This document shows positions 21,426-31,529 of a DNA stretch of 52,704 nt, piece by piece. The DNA comes from Zygnema cylindricum (lineage: Eukaryota > Streptophyta > Zygnematophyceae > Zygnematales > Zygnemataceae). The stretch spans positions 111,544 to 164,247 of the forward strand of contig JBBHKE010003217.1 in the NCBI GenBank assembly GCA_037447655.1, in the 5' to 3' direction. The position numbers and the translations under genes were made by a program. Position 1 is the first letter of the stretch, and every line of letters begins with the position of its first letter. The notes under the pieces are model-generated. The model was not told where the DNA came from. It saw only the letters and a list, made by a program, of their open reading frames with translations, and searched no databases.

Positions 21426-21843
21426 ATTTCTATGGACTTAACTTAGACAAGCAGATTCTGTGAGAATAGCATTCAGTGTACCGAACGTCGGAGTGCCTCG
21501 TGAAGATCTAGATCGATTACCCTCAGTGGTTTGAGGTAACTGATGACGTAGGAAGGGTGGACTCCTTCAATTAAAGAATTTCCCGTGAGTGAATCAATTT
21601 ATCTGGTAAAACATTGATGGAAACCTGTGCCTTTTGGTTCTCCTCCCAAATTTGCCATTGCTTGCAAGTTGCTTGATGATTACGTAACAATGGATTCATT
21701 CGGCTTGATCTTAAAGAAATTGAAATCAGTGTATAAGTATCGTACAGTGGTGTTTTTTGCGTGTACTTCCTACATATTTTTCTTTTGCGTGTACTTCCCA
21801 CATTTGGAGCGTTTTTTATTGCCATAAGAAAATTCAACGACAC
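21426..21843 (-). pseudogene. old copia K: 5' gag portion (copy 1)
   Basis: A minus-strand piece resembling gag (HQATCKQWQIWEENQKAQVS; NVLPDKLIHSREIL) ends at the C1 insertion point, and K continues at 15904. The upstream end and LTR of K are not recognisable. Plus-strand repeats of TTTTGCGTGTACTTCC lie at 21757-21895, just past the duplicated part. Confidence 0.6.
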
Positions 21844-22956
21844 TTCCGCTTGCTTTTTGTGTGCCGTTTACTTCCCACGTCTTCTTTATTCCAATCATGG
21901 CCAAGGACGCTTAGGTGGATGTTGTCTAAAAGTTATGTGGTAACACTTTGTTAGGCGGAGGAAGAGTTATTTTAATAGTTGTAGATTGATGCATTGTACG
22001 GTCACTCGAGTTCAATGGTGTTTAGAATAAAGAGAGATTTATGTGGTGGGGGAAAAGCTTCGGACAAACTTTATTTCTTTTCAGCTGATCTCTTATTGTG
22101 CAGCGAATGCTTCTGCTGGTGCGTTTATTAAGTTTATTCTTTTGAGTTGCTTCAAGCTTCATTAATTCTATCAATTAGTATCACAATACAATGTAGTGCA
22201 CCAAAAGTGTGAGGTTGAGGAGAAAGGAAGATATGTATCCGGGACTTTGGAACTAAGTCTAAGGCTTGCGGAATTTGAGGAGTGACAACTACAATTTGAA
22301 AACTCAAAAGCCAAAACAATCTTTGATGTTTTGTGTTTAATTTTTTTCAATCAGGAAATAAATCTGCTTTTGGTGGTTTGTTATGTGCCATTTTATTGGA
22401 AATTATAACAAAATAATAAGGAACACAAAAAAAAAATTGTTGAACAACATCACATAAAAGAAATTAAACAAAATGTGTTGGATATTATGTCTCCATTTTT
22501 AGATTTCAAACAGATGCACAAGTTTTGGTCTCATGAAAAATTCAGCCTGTGCTTAACCAAATGTCAAACCCTTTATGAGTCAGAAAAATAAGGAAAAATA
22601 AAAATACAAATTGGAAATCACGTGCTTGACTTCCAGACAAATCCAAGAAGGAAATTTAAAATGCATATGGACAGAAAAATTTTGATCAGAAAATTAGCGC
22701 TTTGGATAGTTCGACAAACATTTTTCGTTTTTTAGTTTTTAAACAAGCGGGAATCCAGCGGTGGGTAGTAATCTAAGCTGTACGTAGAGGCAAATCCTAA
22801 ATTTAATCATAAAAAAATGTCGCACCTCATTCTGTCTATTAGAAGACATTACATAGTAAGCGAGTACAAAGTCATCGCTAAACAAGACATGAAACAATTC
22901 AAAAAAGAATCAATCTAAATAGAATGGCGTGACATCACACCGCACGTCACGTCAAA
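21844..22956. other. no gene seen; AT-rich spacer
   Basis: Apart from the short TGCGTGTACTTCC-type repeats at the left edge, I see no coding sequence, LTR or structured repeat. The right end lies just downstream of the stop of the minus-strand secreted-protein paralogue and shares TGACGTGACGTG with the matching place after 36684. Confidence 0.6.
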
Positions 22957-23674
22957 CTATTGAGATGGTGGAGAAGATTTTGGACTCGGTGGGGGGGAAG
23001 GAGGAGGGCTTTTCTTGAGAGGGGGAGGAGGACTCTTTTTAAGAGGAGGAGGACTCTTTTTGGGAGGAGGAGGAGGATTCTTTTTGGGAGGAGGAGGAGG
23101 ACTCTTTTTGGGAGGAGGAGGACTCTTTTTGGGAGGAGGACTCTTTTTGAGTGGAGAAGGAGTTTTTGCGGGAGGCGGGAGAGGCGGGGATTGGCATTGA
23201 GAGCCCGTCGGACCCGTTTGGAAAATGACGCAGCGGCGCAATTCCGGATATAGTGTGGAGTTGTCGCCAGGGTACAGGTTGAGCTGGCCGACGTGAATGT
23301 GGAAGAGGGGCATAATGACGCACAGGTTCGAGAAAAACGTTTTGTTCTGCGTCGACGCAAAACGACAAGAAAAATGATTGTCAGTACGGCCAATCAGAGA
23401 TTCGATTTTTGGCTTTCGAGCTACAGATGTTCTGGAAATCTACAGGATTCGAGCCTTCCGAGGATCACACGTGCGGAAACGTACCACGTTGAAGTTTCGG
23501 AAGCGGACTTCGGAAGGCAAACCCGAGATGTAAAATTGATCGCCCGTACTGTTGATCGTTGCCGGGCAGTCAGCCAAAACTTTTCCGCTGCCCGTGTTGG
23601 AAACCTGTACCAGAGTGCCGTTGGCGGCTTCCACGATTGGGGGGTCGACTCCGGAGTCCGCCGGGCCGTCCAAA
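22957..23674 (-). CDS. secreted proline-rich protein paralogue, exons 2 and 3 only
   Basis: Exon 2 is 23674-23485 (190 nt) and exon 3 is 23346-22957 (390 nt with stop), with splice sites GTACAG/T, GTG/GTACGT and GCAG/AAC matching the intact gene at 35564. Exon 2 (SLDGPADSGVDPPIVEAANG to RFRNFNV) is about 78 percent identical by eye. The globular part of exon 3 is about 82 percent identical. Four sequons (NGT, NST, NKT, NST) and four cysteines are kept. The tail is PPPPKKS-type repeats. No exon for the signal peptide was found out to 24250, although the last 70 nt of intron 1 are recognisable. Either exon 1 is lost or it has diverged, so function is uncertain. Confidence 0.65.
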
Positions 23675-24253
23675 CTGTACGAAAACAATGCATTTAATTA
23701 TTACGTTGGACATCACGTGTATACCAAAATGCGAAAGTATCACAGCCAAATCATAATTTGGAGTTTATTCAAACTGTACGGAATAGATTGCACGACTTAG
23801 ATTACATCGAAAAGAAAGAGTGCATGTGACATCACAACCTACTGAGCTCCCGATATGCTTGCAAACAAAAGTTGAGAAAAGACAAAATGCGGCAATTTTA
23901 TGGTCTCCTAGCCAGATGGAAAGCGAAAACGTTGAATTCCTTGCCGCACTCCAAGAAATGAAAATGACAAAAACGGGGCGACTACACCGCTCATCGTTAT
24001 TAAAATTATGTTTTCTTGGCCACTTGAAACATTTTTCTTCCGTGCACACTTGTCATATTGTCAATCGGAGACAAAAGGAAGGTGAGAATCTTGCCTTCCA
24101 ATATAGCAGCCATCAGCTTAACAAATCCAGCAAGTGTGCAATGAGAAAAGACTTTTCAACTGGTGAAAAAATATTTTAAAAAATAATAACACTAATATAG
24201 ATGGGCGGTGTAGGTGCTTTCAACCTTTTACTGCTATTTCACTTCGAATAAAC
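23675..24253 (-). other. intron 1 remnant and unassigned upstream sequence of the paralogue
   Basis: Near 23690-23760 the minus strand resembles intron 1 of the intact gene (CTTTCGCATTTTGG beside TTTTCGCATATTTTGG), ending TTTTCGTACAG. Further right a 94-codon frame (24049-23765) has no likeness to the expected first exon and no support as a gene. Confidence 0.5.
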
Positions 24254-25349
24254 TGTTGGATCTTAAAATAAATAACCAACTCTTATAAATGCTCAAAAAA
24301 CCGTAAAACATTACACAGCGGAAGCTCATAAAATACAAGAAGATAATCGGCCAAAAGAATTATAAGTGTTTCTGGCCGTAGCCTCTTTACATCAACTCTT
24401 CTCTCCTCTTCTTCTCTTTTCAAAGATAAACTCTACGCTCTTAAAAGATCACTCAATAATAATCACACTCATTAAAACCTCTATTCTCCAAATGGATCAC
24501 TAAAGATCCTCAACACCTCTTAATTGACCAAAATGGATCTTTCTCTCTCTCTCTTAATCGATCACTAAGGATCTTCCCCTCTCTCTCTTAACTGGTCACA
24601 AAGGATCTACATCTTTACTCTTCAATTGATCCAAAGCTAAACCTAGGATAATTCTGCAGCCGCACTATGCTGCCGAAATAGCCTCTCTAACTAGCTTACA
24701 AGGCATAGCAAGCAAACTAGCAAGGTGGCAACTCTTGTCTCTTTCCTAGTTGAAGCACACAGATAGGAAACTTCCATGAGAGAAGGCGTGTGAAACGTGA
24801 AACTCCCAAAAGAGAAGTTTCGTGCGTGTGCTATGTACACACGAAACTAAAACACGTGCACACGAAATAATACACCTGCACAAGAAATAAAACACCTGCA
24901 CCCGAAACAAAAGTGACGCGAAACGAAATCGTACATTTCGTTTGCTGACTCAACAAATATTGACGCGAAACAAAGTCGTACGTTTCGGCGCCAAACATCA
25001 TTACTCCAAAGGTACCAAACTCCAAACGTACACAAAATGTGTACTTGCGAACCGAAGCTGAACGCTTCATGAGCCAACGCGATATGAAAGTGACGTCCAA
25101 CTAAAATCGTCACAAATCCACCCGTGCGAAGTACTCGCACAATATAACTCCATACAAATACATCGACGCGAATCCAAGTAAAGCGCTCTGTATGCAAACG
25201 CGAAATACATTGCGGTTCACTAAAGCGCCTTTTCGCGCGATTCAACAACGAATCTAATAATCCGGCTGTCATTGGCAATCGCCAAAACACCTCAAAACAA
25301 AACTCCACGCCATTTCGATTTCTTTGCCGATTCGCACAATAACGTAACA
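24254..25349 (-). repeat. LTR H (3' LTR)
   Basis: The minus strand starts TGTTACGTTATTG at 25349 after a polypurine tract AATAAAGAGGGGGAT (25350-25364) and ends AAGATCCAACA at 24254 (1096 bp). The inner part has dispersed GATCACTAAGGATC-type motifs, also seen in the plus-strand fragment at 44150-44443. The terminal bases match LTR I. Confidence 0.75.
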
Positions 25350-27100
25350 ATCCCCCTCTTTATTGTGGGAATCGTCGAACTCCAAATTCCTCCAAAAATA
25401 ACCATCAACGGACAAACGCGACACTGGTTAATTTGCCGATTTACGCAAAAAGTCTAAGATTCTCCTTTGTATTGCTAGAATCTTTTCAAAGCTTAACCAA
25501 ATCAAATTTGTTGTCGCTTACTCCTCAAAAAGTAAAATAAATGATTGCGTAATCATACACAAAATTTCCACGTGGCACATCTTCATTTGTTCGAACATCG
25601 TCAAACAATAACTGCAAATAAATACATTACCGGCCGTTGAATTTTTGAAATCAAGGTCAAAAATAACAGCTCTAATTCGCATCAAAATACTAAAAAACAA
25701 AATACTCTAATGAATCTTCACCAATTGAAATACGTGTCTTAAATTAATCGTAACAAAAATGATATCGAAAGATTAGAGATCATCACATAAAATCTCTTTG
25801 CCTGCAATTATATGACTACGACCAAAACGGTCGCCTAAAAATTCGGCATCATCTTCATTTCGCCAATGTACTTCAGGCGTCTAGTTGTTTCTCTGTACGG
25901 AACGATTTATCCTCCTCTCATATATAACTCCAAAACATAATTCAATATTCATGAACCGAAAATGATTTCATATATGGTACACCGCCAATCGTTATTAGCG
26001 TGTAAGTTTTTTTAGCGTATACGAATAATTAGCGTGGTTTACGCTAATTGAAAATTTGAAAATTTTTGAAGAAATTGTCTATTCTAATTAGGAATTAGGG
26101 TTTTTTTAAAATAGTGTGGATAATTCTATTTGAGAATAAAAAAAAAAAAAGTGGGACGGAATTAGCGTACACAACGCTAATAACGATTGGCGGTGTACTG
26201 ATGATGTACCATAACAGCCTTACGCCACAAGATGATATAAGCTGACGACACAAAAATAAAGGTCGCCAAAATATCCGGTACTGTACTTTTCCAGCTTAAA
26301 GGTACATACTCACGTCTTTTCAAAAGTACGCCATAATCAGATTGTGATGCTCTAAATCTCCACGGCACCTTTACCAATCCACAGTCGTTAACCGCAACTC
26401 TATTTTAGGAGGCTTTCATATGACCCTCTCTCGGATTTGAAACCGACACATAATCCAAACTTAATTATAACTCCCCTTAAATTGGCCACCGTACAAATAG
26501 ACATGCCTCTCCACATGTAGGCGAACAATTTCGCACGCACGAAAATTTAGTTTCAATTTTCCTTCGTTAATTGGCGTCGAAAACGGACGTCACACTCTTT
26601 AATTCACTCTTTTTTTTCTCTTTCTCAATACTCTTCTCTTCTGCTGCCTCCAATGTTGTTTCCCATCCTCTTAATTCAAAATACGACTGTGGGCTCCAAG
26701 CAACATTTTCGCACACAAAAGGTCAACGGATAAAGTTGATTTCTCTCACATCCGAAATAGAATGATGCGAGTTTGAAACCATTTCTCCTTGCTGAAAATA
26801 AAAAGCTTATTCGGCCTCCCCCCTCAAAACTCACTTTAAAAAAAATGTTCTCTCTTTTTCTCTTCTTCCGATTCAGATTCGTTAAATCTAAATTAAAATT
26901 GGATGTAAAACCATCAAATTTCCGAGGATTCAAAGAAAATCGGGAAATAAAAATTTCATCACTACAATCATCAATGTAAACTTCAATGTCACTCTTAATG
27001 TCAACATTTTCCTTCAATTATTCAAACCGAAAGGGGACATGTAGTTTCTCCTCCAATTCGGAATCCGCAATGGACAAGAAATCATGAATTCCACTCTCTT
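25350..27100 (-). mobile_element. internal remnant of element H
   Basis: It follows the PPT of LTR H and shares blocks with the remnant at 12294-14303. Short broken frames are seen (for example RFSLNPRKFDGFTSNFNLDL near 26900), but no domain is recognisable. A MITE interrupts it at 25980-26195. It may be a degraded or non-autonomous element. Its right end is unclear, before the hAT fragment. Confidence 0.45.
25980..26195. mobile_element. MITE with 22-bp perfect terminal inverted repeats
   Basis: The ends are exact inverted repeats (CACCGCCAATCG..., 25980-26001 and 26174-26195), flanked by TA on both sides (25978-25979 and 26196-26197). The interior is AT-rich, has no coding sequence, and repeats the motif TTAGCGT/ACGCTAA several times in both orientations, so the single strand could fold widely. 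The TA duplication suggests a Tc1/mariner-like mobiliser, but the terminal CACCG is not a known signature to me. Confidence 0.85.
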
Positions 27101-27115
27101 CATAAAAATCAAAAT

Positions 27116-27896
27116 TTTGGGCATTAGAGCTTGCATTTTATGTCCAGATGAAGTGCAAGCGGAGTTAAATGCATCAAAAACTGCAAAATCTTCTCATGGC
27201 TCTCAGAAACGTGTCATATCCGATTAGGATGAACTCACTAGATGTCCTAGATCTGTATCTAGCCAAAGTAGCAAAGTACAAGGTGTTCAGACAAAATTAA
27301 ATAATGTATTCAATATGCATAACAAAAAAGAGGTGGATGTAGCATGGGCAAAGGATTTCTTTGCCAATGGTTTGCTGTTTCAACTATTAGACAACCCATA
27401 TTTTAAGGCAGTAGTGAAGAAGACCGGGGATATAGGGTCGTCTTACAAGTTACCGCACAAGAATACCATGAGAAACCGCCTTCTGTCTGAGACGAAAGCA
27501 ACGATAACTAGTGATTTGGCAAGCTACTTCAAGACCATAAAAATCACTGGTGCCTCAATCACATCAGACGGTTGGACGACCGTTGATGATACGCCTCTCC
27601 TAAACATTTTAGCTGTCACCCCCAAAGGTGACATGTTTCTCAAGGTGGAGGACACTCGAGAGAAAATCAAAGATGTTGAATATGTTTGTCAAGTGTTAGA
27701 GAAAGGAGTTCTTGCGGTGGGGGTCAAGCATGTGGTACAAGTTGTGACAGATTCTGCATCTGTGAACAAGGCTGCCGCCTCAATGTTCATGGAAAAATAT
27801 CCCTCCATCATGTGGACACCATGCACTGCCCACGTATTGGACCTAATGTTGGAGGATTGGGGCAAATTACATTTATTTCAACACCGATGTCTACAA
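27116..27896 (+). pseudogene. hAT transposase fragment (DUF659 part)
   Basis: This is a truncated copy of 29251-30030, about 97 percent alike by eye. It begins inside the linker after the BED finger and stops abruptly after TTATTTCAACACCGATGT. The open frame 27315-27959 carries NPYFKAVVKKTGDIGSSYKL, ITSDGWTTVDDTPLLN (first catalytic aspartate) and QVVTDSASVNKAA (second). The C-terminal dimerisation domain is missing and the last codons run into unrelated sequence. The TAG before the frame (near 27225) is shared with the larger copy. Confidence 0.9.
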
Positions 27897-29043
27897 ATGT
27901 CAGCAGTTTGGGTTTCGCAAGTATTGGCGACGTGTACAGCTGCCACATATTCAAAATAATGAACGCGCAAGTAACGATTCACATAGGCTCACTTTGAAAA
28001 GTACACCGTAAAATCAGCGCTAAATTCCAAAATAACGTTTCAAAATATCGGTTACATGGGGACACGCCCTTAGCATGTTGAAGTAATTAACAATCAGATA
28101 TGCGCGACACAATTTTCTACACGTGGAGTCTGTATTTAAAAGGTGCAGTACAGACTACAGTATGTAGCGGCCAAGCCCTTCGGCTTTTCATGAAAGCACT
28201 TTAAAGCGCCGTACAATCTTGTGCAGCAAAATCTAATCCTGCGATCTTATGGTTTTTCGCCGTTGAAAAATACCTGGGGATGAGGACAAAACGCTACAGT
28301 AATCACACCCGAAGGGAGTGGAAAATCTGATGATCAGTGTTGAATTTCTCGTATCTACCTGGCAGATCTACCAGCTTGGAAGCACTATCTCATACCGTCT
28401 GCGTGTCTCTGACATGCGCTGGCAACAAAATGTAGCATCCGTACAATATGAGTGAACCGACAGAAAATGGCAGAAAAAATACTTTTGTACAGTCTTATAT
28501 CCGGACGTTTAGTGCGGAATTTCGTGCGTTAGGAATATAAAAAAAATTGACGGGGAAACGAAATTCCAGACAGCATATCTTTGTGGATACGGCGATTGGG
28601 ACGGCCGTCGGGCAGTCCTGTCTCTTCTTTTCGCCTCTAAAAAATTAGACGGCGTTCGGAACGACCGTTACTGCGGAAACAAATGGCAATTCTTAGAAGT
28701 AATGCGGGCCGTTGATTAACATCTTTCTATAACGGGAAGAATCTCTTGCTCTCCTAGCTTCTGATATGCTCCCAATCACTTTCAGCTTGGCCATAGATGT
28801 CCAATTCGTACGAATTTAGACTTTTTTTACGAAAACTACGTAGTATTCGTTTGTTTCGTAGCTTTCGTAAATTTCGTACGTCTAAACTGTACAGAATACT
28901 GTACGGACATTTTCAAAAAAAGAGGCGTTAGTTCATTTACGCACGCAAATTTTCATCTGTCCTCCACTCCTCTTTCACACACTTTCACCCTCTTCCTTCA
29001 CAAGAAGCCGCCATTGGAGACTCTATAAAATCGGCCATTAAAC
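27897..29043. other. no gene seen; spacer between hAT copies
   Basis: No supported coding sequence. Around 28820-28900 there is a cluster of CGTA-rich inverted motifs (TACGTAGTATTCG, TTTCGTACG). The last 60-100 bp may be the leader of the hAT element, but no terminal inverted repeat could be matched. Confidence 0.5.
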
Positions 29044-31097
29044 TTGTCATTCAACCCACCCTTCAAGTTTCCACGAATCGAAAGAGAAGCATCCATGCCT
29101 AGGCCACGAGGAATCGAGTGGGATCACGTTAAGGCTCCAGACGAAGAGTTGCTTGGGAATAACAAAATATGCATATGTGTTTACTGCAATTTTGAATACA
29201 ATGGTCAAGCAACTAGGATTAGAAACCATCTGCTTGAAAATATTAAAAGTGGGGGCATTAGAGCTTGCATTTTATGTCCAGATGAAGTTCAAGCAGAGTT
29301 AAATGCATCAAAAATTGCAAAATCTTCTCATGGCTCTCAGAAACGTGTCATATCCGATTAGGATGAACTCACTAGATGTCCTAGATCTGTATCTAGCCAA
29401 AGTAGCAAAGTACAAGGTGTTCAGACAAAATTAAATAATGTATTCAATATGCATAACAAAAAAGAGGTGGATGTAGCATGGGCAAAGGATTTCTTTGCCA
29501 ATGGTTTGCTGTTTCAACTATTAGACAACCCATATTTTAAGGCAGTAGTGAAGAAGACCGGGGATATAGGGTCGTCTTACAAGTTACCGCACAAGAATAC
29601 CATGAGAAATCGCCTTCTGTCTGAGACGAAAGCAACGATAACTAGTGATTTGGCAAGCTACTTCGAGACCATAATAATCACTGGTGCCTCAATCACATCA
29701 GACGGTTGGACAACTGTTGATGATACGCCTCTCCTAAACATTTTAGCTGTCACCCCCAAAGGTGACATGTTTCTCAAGGCGGAGGACACTCAAGGGAAAA
29801 TCGAAGATGTTGAATATGTTTGTCAAGTGTTAGAGAAAGGAGTTATTGCGGTGGGGGTCAAGCATGTGGTACAAGTTGTGACAGATTCTGCATCTGTGAA
29901 CAAGGCTGGCGCCTCAATGCTCATGGAAAAATATATCCCTCCATCATGTGGACACCATGCACTGCCCACGTATTGGACCTAATGTTGGAGGATTGGGGCA
30001 AATTATCATTTATTTCAACACCGATGTGAGAAGCGAAGGAGGTGTTGAAATTTATCATGAATCATCACATGAGTGCAGCCTTATTCCACAAAAAATCCAA
30101 ACTTATGCTTTTGAAACCTGGAGAGACCAGGTTTGCTACAAATTTTATCATGCTACTGAGGTTTTTAGAGGTGAAGGATAGCTTAGAGATCTTGATATTT
30201 GATGATGCCTACAAACAGTGGTAATTGAAGTCTACATACAAGTTAAAGGGTGCGAAGATTAAAGGCTTTATCCTGAACCCGAAGTTTTGGACGAGAGTGA
30301 CTAAGGCTGTGACAATTTCATAGCCTGTAGTGCGGCTGATGAGGGAGTGCGACAAAGGGAGCCCAAACGTGGGGAAGGTTTATCATAGATTTTACACTAT
30401 TGGGGAGTTCTTAGTGAAGTTATCCAGCAATGGAGGAGCGCGCAATTACGAAGGCTTGTAGATTTTAGATGAGTTGAAGGTGTCTTTCATTGCCAGATGG
30501 GAGATGGCACATAGTCCTATATATGTTGCTGGCTTTGTACTCGATCTCGAGTACTAAAGTGACGAGTATGGTCAACTTTCAAATGTGATAATAATGGAAG
30601 GCTTTCAAATAATGCTTGATAAGATGTTACCTTATGTGGCGCACCAGGCTGCGGCCTACTCTGAGTTGTCTAAGTTTAAAGGTTTTGAGGGCATATTTGG
30701 GAGGGAGGTGACAAGGACTTGTGCTAAGCAGATGTCTGGGTGGAACTGGTGGCAACAGTTTGGGGCTCTCACCCCTATCTTACAAAAAGTAGTAATCAGG
30801 ATCCTTGCTCAGTGCACGGTTGCCAGCTTATGTGAGAGGAATTGGTCAACTAATGACCATATTCACTCTAACAAAAAGAACCAGTTGACAGCTAAAAGAG
30901 CCAATGATTTCGTTTGGGTTTTTAGCAATCTCAGATTGTTACAGAACACCAGGGATGTTAATTACGAAGAGGAATTGGTTGATGTAAAAGAGGCAACAAT
31001 ACACCACAACCTGTCACAGTGCACAGCAGAAAACACCAAGGATCTTCCCGTAGCAACAGCAGGAGTACACAGAACTCACAGACAAGGCTGCGCTTGA
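29044..31097 (+). pseudogene. hAT-family transposase, near full length, broken
   Basis: Order: a BED-type zinc finger (WDHVKAPDEELLGNNKICIC, VYC, then RNHLLEN) at about 29044-29300; a TAG near 29359; the DUF659/RNase-H-like core at 29449-29982 with aspartates in TSDGW (29701-29703) and VTDSAS (29884-29886); a two-base gain near 29934 that shifts the frame; KPGETRFATNFIMLLRFLEV (30042-30224); and the C-terminal dimerisation domain at 30585-31097 with CERNWST (glutamate at 30834-30836). hAT transposases cut and paste DNA between terminal inverted repeats. Stops near 30222, 30320, 30460 and 30555 also break it. Confidence 0.93.
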
Positions 31098-31449
31098 TTA
31101 CTTGAAAGAGAGTACAAGGTCGCGCTGGCTGTGTAGGTCTACTTGAGGTGACATTCACTAAGTCTTACTCGACTATTTAAACTAACTAACTGCTAGTCAA
31201 CTTAGTACTATACAGCTGTACACGTGGACCTTCACGATCAACCGAGATCTATCGAAAACTTCCTTCTAGAACTATACAGCTCAATCTACATTCTGCGGCG
31301 TTGCTATGCTGCGCTGTTGCTACGCTACTAAGTTGCTACGCCGCTAAGTTGCTATGCTACTTTGCTGCTATGCTGCGCTGGTCTGGAATCACAGCTGCGC
31401 TGCTGTGGAATTGCAACTGCGCTGCTCTGAAATTGCAACTATAGCAGCC
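31098..31449. repeat. spacer with GCTGCGCTG/GTTGCTACGC short repeats
   Basis: From about 31290 to 31440 imperfect copies of TTGCTATGCTGCGCTG and GAATTGCAACTGCGCTGCT follow one another. This is probably the worn LTR or terminal region of the gypsy element to the right; no LTR ends were found. Confidence 0.5.
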
Positions 31450-31529
31450 TAGCCCTAACCACTAAGTACCCAATTTTGTAACCCTGTTACAGTGCCTCTC
31501 ACTAAGGATTCAGCGTCCCGTTGAACTTT

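Larger units (their letters stand above)
14304..21739 (+). repeat. segmental duplication, copy 1
   Basis: The whole stretch, C1 nested in K, aligns with 45231-52704 in the same orientation. The left breakpoint is where AAATAACCAGACC begins in both copies. The right limit is set by the window end, so the true extent may be longer. Copy 1 is about 40 bp shorter through small indels, including a loss of about 27 bp in the gag glycine-rich region near 19570. Confidence 0.92.

Noticed and set aside
22960-23253. Arg/Gly-rich plus-strand frame opposite the paralogue
   Set aside because: It is the antisense of the PPPPKKS repeats; the minus-strand exon with conserved splice sites is the better call.
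23765-24049. Minus-strand frame as exon 1 of the paralogue
   Set aside because: No signal peptide and no likeness to the intact first exon; no donor site in the right phase was found.
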